Numbered from the stretch's first letter, positions 51,963-61,531 are shown. The stretch: DNA of 64,000 nt from Pseudomonadota bacterium (GCA_023422775.1 JAFAGM010000143.1:39759-103758), one strand, 5' to 3'. Notes: a model not told the origin generated them from the sequence alone. Program-made: numbers and translations.

Positions 51963-52694
51963 ATGATCGAGATCAGCCATGTCAACAAATGGTACGGGCC
52001 GACCTTCCAGGTGTTGAAGGACTGCACCACCAGCGTCGCCAAGGGCGAGGTGGTGGTGGTGTGCGGGCCGTCAGGTTCGGGCAAATCGACGCTGATCAAA
52101 TGCGTCAATGCGCTGGAGCCGTTCCAGGAAGGCCAGATCATCCTCGACGGCATCAAGGTCAACGATCCCAGGACCGACCTGCCGAAACTGCGCGCCCGCG
52201 TCGGCATGGTGTTCCAGCATTTCGAGCTGTTTCCGCATTTGCGGATCATCGAGAACCTGTGTCTGGCCCAGGAGAAGGTGCTGGGACGTTCGCACGCGGA
52301 GGCGATGGCCAAGGGCGAGAAGCTGCTCAATCGTGTCGGGTTGACGGTGCATGCCAATAAATATCCGGCCGAACTGTCCGGCGGTCAGCAGCAGCGCGTC
52401 GCGATCGCGCGCGCGCTCGCCATGGACCCGATCGCGATGCTGTTCGACGAACCGACTTCGGCGCTCGATCCGGAAATGATCAGCGAGGTGCTCGACGTCA
52501 TGGTCGACCTCGCCCGCGAAGGCATGACCATGATGGTCGTCACCCACGAGATGGGCTTTGCCCGCAAGGTCGCGCATCGCGTGATCTTCATGGACAAGGG
52601 CGAGATCGTCGAGGATGCGCAAAAGGATGAGTTCTTCGGCAGCCCCCGTAGCGAACGCGCGCAGCAGTTTTTGTCGAAGATCCTGTCGCATTGA
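51963..52694 (+). CDS. gltL: Amino-acid ABC transporter ATP-binding protein (GltL-like)
   Basis: This 243-residue ATPase has Walker A GPSGSGKST, the Q-loop region MVFQHFELFPHLRI, signature LSGGQQQR, Walker B IAMLFDEP and the switch His in VVTHEMGFA. It powers the GltIJK complex and starts nine bases after gltK. Confidence 0.95.
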   Translation: MIEISHVNKWYGPTFQVLKDCTTSVAKGEVVVVCGPSGSGKSTLIKCVNALEPFQEGQIILDGIKVNDPRTDLPKLRARVGMVFQHFELFPHLRIIENLCLAQEKVLGRSHAEAMAKGEKLLNRVGLTVHANKYPAELSGGQQQRVAIARALAMDPIAMLFDEPTSALDPEMISEVLDVMVDLAREGMTMMVVTHEMGFARKVAHRVIFMDKGEIVEDAQKDEFFGSPRSERAQQFLSKILSH

Positions 52695-52710
52695 GTCCGG
52701 CTGCTCACCC

Positions 52711-52787
52711 CGTCATTGCGAGCGAAGCGAAGCAATCCATGGTCACCGCAGAGAAGGCTGGATTGCTTCGCTTCGCTCGCAATGACG
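52711..52787. repeat. Dispersed inverted repeat (CATTGCGAGCG family), copy 4
   Basis: The arms CGTCATTGCGAGCGAAGCGA and TCGCTTCGCTCGCAATGACG are fully complementary over 20 bases. It sits just after gltL and before the transaminase gene, and may act as the operon terminator. Confidence 0.9.
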
Positions 52788-52898
52788 ACCGCGGGTTACC
52801 ATAATGGGCCTGGGCGAGCCGGCAGGGGTTCCTCGCCCCAAACAAATTGCCTATAAGGTGCGCCGCAACCAATCGTGCTACTTCCAGGAGACTCCCCT

Positions 52899-53756
52899 TT
52901 GGAACAGATCGCCTACGTCAACGGTTCGTTCGTGCCACTCTCGGACGCCAAGGTCTCGATTCTCGATCGCGGCTTCCTGTTCGCCGACGGCATTTACGAA
53001 GTGGCCGCCGTGCTGGACGGCAAGCTGATCGACAACGCCTCGCATCTGGCGCGGCTGGAGCGTTCGGTGGGCGAGATATCGTTGCCGCTGCCGGAAAGTG
53101 TCGAGCGCATCCAGGAAATCCAGAAGGAATTGGTGGAGCGCAACAAGCTCGTCAACGGCATGGTCTATCTGGAAGTGACGCGCGGCGCCGACACCGGGCG
53201 CGACTTTGCGTTTCCGAAGGGCGTCAAGCCGACGCTGATCATGTTCACCTCGGTGAAGGACATCGTCAACGCACCGTCGGCCACGACCGGCATCAACGTG
53301 ATCACGGTGCCCGACCTGCGCTGGACCCGGCGCGACATCAAGAGCGTGGCGCTGCTGGCGCAGGTGCTTGCCAAGCAGGCGGCGGCGGAAGCCGGCGCCG
53401 GCGAGGCCTGGATGATCGAGGACGGCAAGGTCACCGAGGGCGGCTCGTCATCGTGCTTCATCCTGACCCAGGATGACGTGATCGTGACGCGGCAGAACGG
53501 CAGCGCGATCCTGCCCGGCTGCACCCGCAAGGCAGTGGTGGCGCTCGCCGAGGAGCGCCAACTCCGCGTCGAGGAGCGCGCGTTTTCGGTTGAGGAAGCG
53601 CTGGCCGCCAAGGAAGCCTTCATCACCAGCGCCACCGTGTTCGTGCAGGCGGTGGTGTCGATCGACGGCAAGAAGGTCGGCAACGGCAAGCCCGGTCCGA
53701 TGACCAACCGCCTGCGCGAGATCTACGTCGACTTCGCCAGGGCGACGGCGGTGTGA
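52899..53756 (+). CDS. PLP class IV aminotransferase, D-amino-acid transaminase-like
   Basis: The 285-residue protein has YVNGSFVPLSDAKVSILDRG and FADGIYEVAAVLDGKL. The PLP lysine lies in RRDIKSVALLAQVLAKQAA, and MIEDGKVTEGGSSSCFI is also present. It resembles D-alanine transaminase more than branched-chain enzymes. TTG 52899 has AGGAG nine bases upstream and gives the expected N-terminus (EQIAYVNGSF). It may link D-amino acids to the 2-oxoglutarate/glutamate pair moved by the upstream transporter. Confidence 0.9.
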   Translation: MEQIAYVNGSFVPLSDAKVSILDRGFLFADGIYEVAAVLDGKLIDNASHLARLERSVGEISLPLPESVERIQEIQKELVERNKLVNGMVYLEVTRGADTGRDFAFPKGVKPTLIMFTSVKDIVNAPSATTGINVITVPDLRWTRRDIKSVALLAQVLAKQAAAEAGAGEAWMIEDGKVTEGGSSSCFILTQDDVIVTRQNGSAILPGCTRKAVVALAEERQLRVEERAFSVEEALAAKEAFITSATVFVQAVVSIDGKKVGNGKPGPMTNRLREIYVDFARATAV

Positions 53757-53910
53757 TGCCGATTGTTCGCCCGCTGACCGGGATATGAGGTGGCTCATCC
53801 TACTTTGCATGGGGTTGTTTTCGATATTTTGTGTTCGGACCACACGACCAGCGAGATGCGCTACGCGCTCCTCAGCATGAGGGGGTGGATTGGAGGCGCT
53901 GTTCCATCCC

Positions 53911-53995
53911 CGTCATTGCGAGCGGAGCGAAGCAATCCATGGCGCCGCAAGCTCAAACATGGATTGCTTCGTCGCTATCGCTCCTCGCAATGACG
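53911..53995. repeat. Dispersed inverted repeat (CATTGCGAGCG family), copy 5
   Basis: CGTCATTGCGAGCGGAGCGA at the left and TCGCTCCTCGCAATGACG at the right, between the transaminase and the convergent fumarylacetoacetate-hydrolase-fold gene. Confidence 0.9.
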
Positions 53996-54045
53996 GAGCT
54001 TGAAAGATCCACTTACGCTGAGGATCTGGCACTTGCGCCGCAAGC

Positions 54046-54831
54046 TCAAACCTTCTCCTTCACGAACCTGTTGCGCAGCGTGCCAATGCCGGTGATGTCG
54101 ATCTCGACGACGTCGCCGGCCTTCAGGTCGGGCGAGGCGCCGTCGGTGCCCATCCAGATCACGTCGCCGGGCGAGAGCGTGAAGTATTTCGATAGCTCGA
54201 CCAGGAACGGCACCACGCCGAAGATCATGTCGTTGGTGCGGAAGCGGCCGGTCTCCCTGCCGTTGACCCGGATGGCGGTTTCCATCCTGCCGAGATCGAC
54301 GTCGGTTTCGATCCAGGGGCCCATCGGCTTGAAGGTGTCGGCGTTCTTGGAGCGCCAAAGGCCGCGGTCGGCCTTCTGCCAGGTGCGTTCGCTGACGTCG
54401 TTGCCGATGGTGTAGCCGAACACGCAATCCATCGCGTTGGCTTCGGTGAGATGCTTGGCCTTCTTGCCGATCACGACGACGAGTTCGCCCTCGTAATGAA
54501 TCTTCTCGGTCGCGCTTGCCGGGATCACCACGTCCTCGTCGTGCGCGATCAGCGCGTTCTGCGCGCGATAGCCGATCTCGGGCCGGTCAGGCACGTTCGG
54601 CACCGTGCCGGCCTTGTCGGCGGCTTCCTTGAGATGCTTGAGATAGTTGAGGCCGACGCAATAGAAGGTGCGCGGGATCAGCGGCAGTTCGATCTTCACA
54701 TCCTTCAGGGCATACGACTGCGCTCCACGCTGCCATTCACTGAGCGGATCGCCGTTGACGGCGATCACCTTGTCGCCCTCGACGATGCCCCAGGAAGTCT
54801 TGCCGGCGGCGGTGAATTTGAGCCAACGCAT
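54046..54831 (-). CDS. Fumarylacetoacetate hydrolase-family protein
   Basis: The 261-residue protein has YCVGLNYLKHLKEA, KIHYEGELVVVIGKKAKH with the metal-binding glutamate, NDVSERTWQ, and GDVIWMGTDGASPDLKAGDVVEIDI. FAH-fold enzymes cleave C-C bonds of diketo acids or decarboxylate or hydrate aromatic-degradation products. ATG 54831 with AAAAGAGGA upstream was chosen over 54882. It is 17 bases downstream of the monooxygenase gene, so the two are probably one operon. Confidence 0.92.
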   Translation of the reverse strand: MRWLKFTAAGKTSWGIVEGDKVIAVNGDPLSEWQRGAQSYALKDVKIELPLIPRTFYCVGLNYLKHLKEAADKAGTVPNVPDRPEIGYRAQNALIAHDEDVVIPASATEKIHYEGELVVVIGKKAKHLTEANAMDCVFGYTIGNDVSERTWQKADRGLWRSKNADTFKPMGPWIETDVDLGRMETAIRVNGRETGRFRTNDMIFGVVPFLVELSKYFTLSPGDVIWMGTDGASPDLKAGDVVEIDITGIGTLRNRFVKEKV

Positions 54832-54848
54832 GTGCTGTCCTCTTTTTC

Positions 54849-56216
54849 TTATTCTGCTGCAGCCTGCGGCCGGGTCTTCCACGCGCCGGCGGCGGGGCGC
54901 CGCAGGCCGAGATTCTCACGCAACGTCTTGCCGGCATAGTCCTTGTGAAACAGGCCGCGGCGCTGCAGTTCCGGCACGACGTGCTTGACGAAATCGGCAT
55001 AGGAGCCCGGCACGATGGTGGCCGCGATGACAAAGCCGTCGCAGCCGCGCTCGACGAACATTTCCTCGAGCTTGTCCGCGACCTCTTTCGGCCCGCCGAC
55101 GATCGCGTCATGCACCTGGCCGCGGCCGGAGAAGGTGACGAAGTCGCGCGCGGTGGGATTGGACTTGCCTGAAGTCTTGAGCACGCCATCACGAATGCCG
55201 AGAATGCCCTGCATGCTCTTGAGGTCGTCTGATGTCAGCGGCTCGTCGAGCGGCTTGGAGGCGAAGTCGAAGTTCAGGGCTTCCGCGAGCAGCGACAGCG
55301 CGTCGATCTCCAGCGGCAGTTTGTTGATCACCGCCATCTTGTCCTCGGCCTCGGCCCTGGTCGCGGCGCAGACGGGCGTTGTGAGATTGCAGAGCCGCAT
55401 CTGGTCGGGATCGCGGCCGGCCTTCGCCGCTTCGTTTCGGACCGCGGCATAGCCTTCCTTGGCGGCGGCGACGTTGCGCGCCGCTGTAAAGATCACTTCG
55501 CCCCACCGTCCCGCAAAGCGCTGGCCGCGGCCGGATGCGCCGGCCTGGATGATGACGGGATGACCTTGCGCCGAGCGCGGCACGGTGAACGGCCCGCGCG
55601 ACTTGTAGTACTCGCCACTGTGGTCGAGCCGCTTCACCTTGGAGGGATCGGCGAAACGGCCGCTCTTCTTGTCCATGATGAGCGAGCCGTCTTCCCACGT
55701 GTCCCAATGACCGAGCACGACTTCCATGAATTCGTCGGCGCGGTCGTAGCGATAATCGTGTTCGAGATGGGCGTCCTTGCCCATATTGTGGGCCTCGCCG
55801 TCGTTGAGCGAGGTGACGACGTTCCACCCTGCGCGTCCGCCCGACATCAGGTCGAGCGTGGCGAAGCGGCGCGCGACGTCGAACGGCTCGAAATAGGTGG
55901 TCGAGGCGGTCGACCCCAGCCCCAGCTTTGTCGTGGCCATGCCCATCGTGGTGAGCACGATCAGCGGGTCCATCTTGACGCAGCGGATGCCGTATTCGAC
56001 GGTGTGGGCGTGGTCGTTGCCGTAACGGTCCGGCATCGCCAGGCGGTCGTCGAAGAACGCCATGTGGAATTTGCCGGCTTCAAGGATGCGGGCGATCTCC
56101 TGATAGTAGTCCGCGGACATCGAATCGTCGCGCGATTCCGGGTGTCGCCACGAACTCGGCAGGTTGGTGCAGTTCTGCGCCTGCAGGAATCCAACCAGCG
56201 CCATTTGTCTCGTCAT
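54849..56216 (-). CDS. LLM-class flavin monooxygenase, NtaA/SnaA/DszA family, copy B
   Basis: The 455-residue FMNH2-dependent monooxygenase has EIARILEAGKFHMAFFDDRL, FEPFDVARRFATLDLMSGG, RAGWNVVTSLNDGEAHN and PVIIQAGASGRGQRFAGRWG. The C-terminal RRPAAGAWKTRPQA tail is basic. It is more distant from copy A than a recent duplicate would be. Its operon with an FAH-fold enzyme and a lactate/malate dehydrogenase suggests one catabolic pathway; no flavin reductase is linked. Confidence 0.92.
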   Translation of the reverse strand: MTRQMALVGFLQAQNCTNLPSSWRHPESRDDSMSADYYQEIARILEAGKFHMAFFDDRLAMPDRYGNDHAHTVEYGIRCVKMDPLIVLTTMGMATTKLGLGSTASTTYFEPFDVARRFATLDLMSGGRAGWNVVTSLNDGEAHNMGKDAHLEHDYRYDRADEFMEVVLGHWDTWEDGSLIMDKKSGRFADPSKVKRLDHSGEYYKSRGPFTVPRSAQGHPVIIQAGASGRGQRFAGRWGEVIFTAARNVAAAKEGYAAVRNEAAKAGRDPDQMRLCNLTTPVCAATRAEAEDKMAVINKLPLEIDALSLLAEALNFDFASKPLDEPLTSDDLKSMQGILGIRDGVLKTSGKSNPTARDFVTFSGRGQVHDAIVGGPKEVADKLEEMFVERGCDGFVIAATIVPGSYADFVKHVVPELQRRGLFHKDYAGKTLRENLGLRRPAAGAWKTRPQAAAE

Positions 56217-56247
56217 GCCGTTCTCCTTGTCCGCGCGGGTTTGGATT

Positions 56248-57300
56248 TCATTTCAGGTCGAGTTCGGCGGCCAGCTTGTAGTCGGTGGCCAGCGCCTTCA
56301 GCTTTTCCCACGTGGCGTCCTCGATCTCGATGCCGTCGCGCCTGCGCTGTTGTTCGCGGATATGCTCGATCTCGCCGGGATAGAACACCCCGGGCGAGCC
56401 CTCCGACGGCGGCGTCGATTTGAGATAACGCGCGAACTCGCCGACTTCCTTCTCGAAATCCTTCAGGGGGCGGAACGCGCCGACGTTGAACACCGCCATG
56501 AAGCACCCGTCATTGTGACGGCCGGTCGGCTCGACGCCGAAGCCGAGGCCCGTGAGCAGGCCGCACAGCACCTCGACCATGGCGGCAAGCCCGCTTCCCT
56601 TGTAGCCCTCACTGCCGCCGAGCGGCAGCAGCGCGCCGCCCTTGCGATACTGGGTCGGATCGGTGGTGTGGCGGCCCTCGGGATCAATGATCCAGCCTTG
56701 CGGGATCTGTTCGCCGCGCGCGACCGACAGCGCGATCTTGCCGGCCGCCACCGCCGAGGTCGCCATGTCGAGATAGAACGGTGCTTCCAGATCGGACGGC
56801 ACCGCAATCGAGATCGGGTTGGTACCGAGCCGGGCCTCGCGGCCGCCGAACGGCGCGACGTGCTTCGGCGAGCGGCCGGAATCGGCAGCCGCGATCCCGA
56901 TCATGCCCGCCCGCATCGCCATCATGGGATAGGCGGCGAGCCGCCCGACATGGCTCTGGCGAAACACCGTGCAGGCGGCGACGTTGGCGGTCTTCGCCTT
57001 CTCGATCGTCAGCGCCATCGCCTTGGCGTTGACATGGAAGCCGAACCCCCAATGGCCGTCGATCACGGTGGTGGTCGGCGATTCCTGCACGATGGTCCAT
57101 TTTGCGCCGGGCACGATATGGCCGGCCTTGACCCGATCGATATAGGTCGGGATCGCGATCACCCCGTGCGAGTCGTGGCCGGCGAGATTGGCGTTGACGC
57201 AGCCTGTGGCGACGGCCGTGGCTTCCTCCTCCGATGCGCCGGCGGCCTTGAGTAGCGCCGAGCCGATACGCGTGAGACGGTCGGCTTGAACGAGCGGCAT
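56248..57300 (-). CDS. Malate/L-lactate/sulfolactate dehydrogenase family (Ldh2-type)
   Basis: The 350-residue protein has LAGHDSHGVIAIPTYIDRV with the catalytic His, GIAAADSGRSPKHVAPFGG, LGTNPISIAVPS and FYLDMATSAVAAGKI. These define the Ldh2 family of NAD(P)-dependent 2-hydroxyacid dehydrogenases, which is unrelated to Rossmann malate dehydrogenase. ATG 57300 follows CGAGGAATT; the frame extends back to 57387. It is probably the first gene of the operon ending at 54046. Confidence 0.92.
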   Translation of the reverse strand: MPLVQADRLTRIGSALLKAAGASEEEATAVATGCVNANLAGHDSHGVIAIPTYIDRVKAGHIVPGAKWTIVQESPTTTVIDGHWGFGFHVNAKAMALTIEKAKTANVAACTVFRQSHVGRLAAYPMMAMRAGMIGIAAADSGRSPKHVAPFGGREARLGTNPISIAVPSDLEAPFYLDMATSAVAAGKIALSVARGEQIPQGWIIDPEGRHTTDPTQYRKGGALLPLGGSEGYKGSGLAAMVEVLCGLLTGLGFGVEPTGRHNDGCFMAVFNVGAFRPLKDFEKEVGEFARYLKSTPPSEGSPGVFYPGEIEHIREQQRRRDGIEIEDATWEKLKALATDYKLAAELDLK

Positions 57301-57646
57301 GGGAATTCCTCGTGAATGCCCGCGCGAATGGCGGGTCTTGCTTGTTGGTCGGGCCTGCATGGTCTCAAAGCGGTGGCGGGACGGCAAGCGCAGAATGTCC
57401 TGTTAGCCATGCCGCCCGCAGGGTGCTTATGTCAGGAGTTTCATCGTACGAAACCGGTTGGTGGCCACGAGGGCTGCTCGGTGCCACGACTCGTATGGCT
57501 GACAAATCGTCAACGGGACCGTAGTTCTTCGGAGAAACCGCGCGGCCCATTCGTCCCACATTTACCCTGAATCGCATCTTCCAGCCTCCAATAACGAGCA
57601 TTTAGGCCCGCCGCGCGCATAAGCTCCCGCGGAGGCAACTCTGACG
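57301..57646. other. 346-base intergenic region between divergent genes
   Basis: It lies between the dehydrogenase (minus) and the GGDEF-EAL gene (plus) and must hold both promoters. No repeat, hairpin or gene was recognised. Confidence 0.4.
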
Positions 57647-60600
57647 TTGCCCGGAGGGGGCCTGGGGACGGTGAAGACCGATATCGCGCGGACATTCGCG
57701 GCGTTGAATGCCACCAACGAAGCGATTCTGTACGCAAAATCACCCGAAGAGCTGTACGAGAAGGTTTGCGAGGCCGCGTTCTCCAGCGGGGACTTCATGG
57801 CGGCGGCCATCTTCCTGCTCGATCCCGCGACCAACTTCCTGCGCTTTGCCGCCGGCTGTGGCGACGACGTTGCCCGCTTGCGCAGCGTCGACATTTCGAT
57901 CGTACCCAACACCCCCGAAGGTTCCGGCGTTTGCGGGCACGCCTTTCGCGACCGGCAAGTATGCGTCAGCAACGATTTCCTGAACGACCAGCGTTCGCTG
58001 GCGTGGCGCGCGGGCGCCAGGGCCGCCCGGGTGGGCGCCGTGGCGGCACTGCCGCTGACCTGCAACGGCGAGAGCGTCGGCGTGCTCGTCGTCACGCGGC
58101 ACGAGGCGCGATCGATCGATGGACAGGTCGTCTCGATGCTGCAACGGGTGTCGGCGAACGTTTCGTTTGCGCTTGAGAATTTCGACCATGAGGCTGCACG
58201 CAAGAACGGCGAGCGCGGGATGCGGCGATTGAACCGGATGTTCGGCGCCATCAGCGCGACCAACGAAGCCATTCTCCGCGCCAAGACCGAGCGAGAGCTC
58301 TACCAGCGGGTCTGCGATGCCGCCGTGAACAACGGAAAGTCAGCGGCCACGGTGGTCCTGCTTGCGCAGCCAAACTCGATCTGGCTGGAACCGGTCGCCG
58401 GAACGGGCGAGAGTATCGAGCAGATCAGGCAGTCGCGGCACTCGATCGACCCGGACAACATCCACGGAAACGGCGTCTGCGGCCGCGCGTTCCGAACGCA
58501 GAAGGCCTGCGTCAACCACGATATACTCAACTCCGCGCAGGGGCACCCCTGGCAGCAGACCGCGCGCGAGACCGGCGTTGCCGCCTGCGTTGCGGTACCG
58601 CTGATCAAGTCCGGGCAGAGCATCGGCGTGCTGTTGTTTTTCGTCGGCAAATTATGGGCCGAGGATGAAGAGATCGTGGCGCTGATGGCCCGGATTGCGG
58701 AGAACGTCTCGTTCGCTCTCGAAAATTTCGAACGCGCCAGCGAAAAGGCGAAAGCCGACGCCGAGAAGGAAAAGCTTGCGCGCATGCTGGCGGCGCTGAG
58801 CACGACAAACGAGGCGATCGTCCGCGCAACGTCGCGGGCCGAACTGTTCGAGCTGGTATGCGAGGCAGCGGCGAAGGGTGGGCGCTTCAACTCGACCAGC
58901 ATCATCCTGGCCCGCTCCGACAGCGACATGATGGATACGGTGGCGGTGGCGGGACCGACCGCCGGCAACATGCGCCGCGTCAAGGTTTCGATCGACGCCG
59001 ATCGTCCGGAAGGGCGCGGGCTCTGCGGCAACGCATTCCGCGCCCGTCAAGCCCGCATCGCCAACGACCTTCGTTCGGACCCGCGCGGGTCGGCGTTCCA
59101 TCAATTCATCCACAGCGACGGCGCGATGTCGGGCGCGGCGTTTCCGCTTCTGGTTTCGGGCCAGCCCGCGGGCGTCATGTTCTTCATCTCCTCGGAGAAG
59201 CACACCTTCACGCCCGAATTCGTCGAACTGCTCGAGCGGCTCACCGCCAACGTGTCGTTCGCGATGGAGAACTTCGATCGCGCCGACGACAAGGCGAGGA
59301 CCGAGGTCCAGAAGGAACGCCTGACGCGCATGCTGGCGGCGCTAAGCTCGACCAACGAAGCGATCATCCGCGCCGCCTCGCGGGCCGAATTGTTCCAGCT
59401 CGTGTGCGAAGCCGCGGCCAAGGGCGGCAAGTTTACCTCTACCGCCATCATGTTGATGAATCCGGATAGTGATTTCCTCGACGTCGTTGCCGCCGCCGGT
59501 CCGACCGCCGCCAGCGCGCTGCAGGTAAGGGTATCGGCCAGTGAAGATCTTCCGGAGGGACGCGGACTGACCGGCCGGGCCATCCGTTCGCGGCAGATCA
59601 GTATCATCAACGATTATCTGGACGACCCCCAGGCCAGGGCGTTTCACGGCAGGGCGCGCAGCGATGGCGCGAATTCCGGCGCGGCGCTCCCCCTGTTCGT
59701 GCAGGGACGGGTCGTTGGCATCATGATCTTCATTTCCCTCGAGAAGCACACGTTCACGCCCGAGTTCGCCGAACTGCTGCAACGGCTTGTCGGAAATGTT
59801 TCCTTTGCGCTGGAGAATTTCGACCGTGCCGACGAGAAGACGAGGGCGGACCAGCGGATCGAATATCTGGCGTCGCACGACAGCCTCACCGACCTGCCGA
59901 ACCGCGAAATGTTCAACGGCATGCTGCGGCAGGCCATCGACGCCGCCGAGCGCTACCAGCGGCGGTTTGCGCTGCTGTTCATCGATCTCGACCGATTCAA
60001 GGTCATCAACGATTCGCTTGGGCACGACGCCGGCGACATGCTGCTGGTGGAGATCGGCGGCAGGCTGCGGCGCGCGCTGCGTTCCAGCGACGTCGTGGCG
60101 CGGCTCGGCGGCGACGAGTTCGTGGTCATTCTGGAGGAGGTTGCCGAGCGAAACGAGGTCGAGCAGGTGGCCGGAGAATTGCTGTCCGTGCTGAGCCAGC
60201 CGCTGCAGCTCAGCGGTCACGAGTGCCACACGACGGCTTCGATCGGGATCGCGATGTATCCGTCCGACGGCACCGACATGTTGACGCTGACCAAGAATGC
60301 CGACATGGCGATGTACCTCGCCAAGGAGGACGGCAAGAACGGCTTCCGCTTCTTCAGCCGGGAAATCAGGACGCAGTCGATCGAGCGGCTGAAGATGGAG
60401 AGCGCCTTGCGCCGCGCGCTGGAGCGCGACCAGTTCACGCTGCACTATCAGCCCAAGATCGACATGGCGAGCGGCCAGATCACCGGCGTCGAGGCGCTGC
60501 TGCGCTGGAACCATCCCGAATTCGGCAGCGTGTCGCCGGCGCAATTCATCCCGCTCGCCGAGGAGACCGGGACCATCGTTCCGATCGGACGCTGGGTGCT

Positions 60601-61213
60601 CAGGGAAGCCTGCGCGCAGAACATGGCCTGGCAGCGCCGGGGCTTGCGGCCGGTGACGATGGCGGTGAACCTTTCGCCGCGGCAGTTCGCCGACGGGCAT
60701 CTGCTGCAGGACGTCGACGAGGCGCTGGTGTCGAGCGGCATGTCGCCGGTGCTGCTGCAGCTCGAAGTCACCGAAAGCATGGTGATGCGCAACGTGTCGC
60801 GCGCCATCAAGATTCTCGACGCGATCCAGAGCCGCGGCATCCGGCTTGCGATCGACGATTTCGGCACCGGCTATTCGTCGATGTCGCTGATGAAGCATTT
60901 CCCGATCGACACCATCAAGATCGATCGCTCGTTCATTCGCGACCTGCCGGCCGATTCGGAGGACCAGGCCATCGCGCAGGCGATCATCAGCATGGGCAAG
61001 GCGCTCGGCATGACCGTCGTTGCCGAGGGCGTGGAAACCCCCGAGCAGCAGGCGTTCCTGCGCAGCCACGCCTGCGACGAGATGCAGGGTTTCCTGTTCT
61101 CCAGGCCGCTGCCTTCAAGGGAAATGGCCGACCTGCTGCGGGCCGCGCCGTTGCTGGTCTCGCCGCCGCTGCAGCCTGATGCCGGATCAGGGCTGAAAGG
61201 CGCTGTCGTCTGA
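57647..61213 (+). CDS. Four-GAF GGDEF-EAL c-di-GMP turnover protein
   Basis: The 1188-residue cytoplasmic protein has four GAF domains at about residues 18-180, 193-364, 376-544 and 558-728. Each opens with a TNEAI-x-A-x-S/T-x-x-EL-(Y/F) helix and carries a GxGVCG, GRGLCG or GRGLTG loop. A GGDEF domain follows (about 743-894, RLGGDEF near 821, consensus active site), then an EAL domain (about 918-1168, GVEALLRWNHP near 947, DDFGTGYSSM, EGVETPEQ). No membrane segment is present. Both catalytic motifs look intact, so it may make and break c-di-GMP, with GAFs sensing a small ligand. Start may be TTG 57647 or GTG 57671. Confidence 0.93.
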   Translation: MPGGGLGTVKTDIARTFAALNATNEAILYAKSPEELYEKVCEAAFSSGDFMAAAIFLLDPATNFLRFAAGCGDDVARLRSVDISIVPNTPEGSGVCGHAFRDRQVCVSNDFLNDQRSLAWRAGARAARVGAVAALPLTCNGESVGVLVVTRHEARSIDGQVVSMLQRVSANVSFALENFDHEAARKNGERGMRRLNRMFGAISATNEAILRAKTERELYQRVCDAAVNNGKSAATVVLLAQPNSIWLEPVAGTGESIEQIRQSRHSIDPDNIHGNGVCGRAFRTQKACVNHDILNSAQGHPWQQTARETGVAACVAVPLIKSGQSIGVLLFFVGKLWAEDEEIVALMARIAENVSFALENFERASEKAKADAEKEKLARMLAALSTTNEAIVRATSRAELFELVCEAAAKGGRFNSTSIILARSDSDMMDTVAVAGPTAGNMRRVKVSIDADRPEGRGLCGNAFRARQARIANDLRSDPRGSAFHQFIHSDGAMSGAAFPLLVSGQPAGVMFFISSEKHTFTPEFVELLERLTANVSFAMENFDRADDKARTEVQKERLTRMLAALSSTNEAIIRAASRAELFQLVCEAAAKGGKFTSTAIMLMNPDSDFLDVVAAAGPTAASALQVRVSASEDLPEGRGLTGRAIRSRQISIINDYLDDPQARAFHGRARSDGANSGAALPLFVQGRVVGIMIFISLEKHTFTPEFAELLQRLVGNVSFALENFDRADEKTRADQRIEYLASHDSLTDLPNREMFNGMLRQAIDAAERYQRRFALLFIDLDRFKVINDSLGHDAGDMLLVEIGGRLRRALRSSDVVARLGGDEFVVILEEVAERNEVEQVAGELLSVLSQPLQLSGHECHTTASIGIAMYPSDGTDMLTLTKNADMAMYLAKEDGKNGFRFFSREIRTQSIERLKMESALRRALERDQFTLHYQPKIDMASGQITGVEALLRWNHPEFGSVSPAQFIPLAEETGTIVPIGRWVLREACAQNMAWQRRGLRPVTMAVNLSPRQFADGHLLQDVDEALVSSGMSPVLLQLEVTESMVMRNVSRAIKILDAIQSRGIRLAIDDFGTGYSSMSLMKHFPIDTIKIDRSFIRDLPADSEDQAIAQAIISMGKALGMTVVAEGVETPEQQAFLRSHACDEMQGFLFSRPLPSREMADLLRAAPLLVSPPLQPDAGSGLKGAVV

Positions 61214-61531
61214 CGGCTGCGGGTGGAGTTCGCGGATGTCCGTCGCTTCCGCCACGCCCGTTTTGCCGGGGAAATCGTAGGGCCATGGAGGAGCGGTCTG
61301 CCCTGCGAAGGCCCTGAGGAAGATCTCCGCGCCTGCCGCATACGTCGCCCCTTCGGGCAGTTCAAGTTGAGTGCACCATTCGGCCGGCAGGGGCTGCGCC
61401 ATGTTGCGCAGTTCCATGGCCGGTCCCCACCACCACGCCGGCGCGGGCGACCGTTCCTTTTCGGGAACGGAACGCCAGCGTGCATACTCGCCGATCATGC
61501 GTTCGAACTGCTGTGTCGCCGCCGGGTGCAT
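61187..61531 (-). CDS. Conserved hypothetical protein (114 residues)
   Basis: The product has FERMIGEYARWRSVPEKERS, PAPAWWWGPAMELRNMAQP and a hydrophobic-poor C-terminus. No membrane segment or known domain was seen. It overlaps the end of the GGDEF-EAL gene by 27 bases on the opposite strand. Coding looks likely from composition, but the family was not recognised. Confidence 0.6.
   Translation of the reverse strand: MHPAATQQFERMIGEYARWRSVPEKERSPAPAWWWGPAMELRNMAQPLPAEWCTQLELPEGATYAAGAEIFLRAFAGQTAPPWPYDFPGKTGVAEATDIRELHPQPSDDSAFQP

Noticed and set aside
31337..53995. Repeated CATTGCGAGCG units as a CRISPR array
   Set aside because: The units are spread over 22 kb, palindromic and without regular spacers or cas genes.
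59342..61069. 575-residue minus-strand frame within the GGDEF-EAL gene
   Set aside because: It is an antisense shadow of a clearly coding region, with antisense-type composition and no domain.
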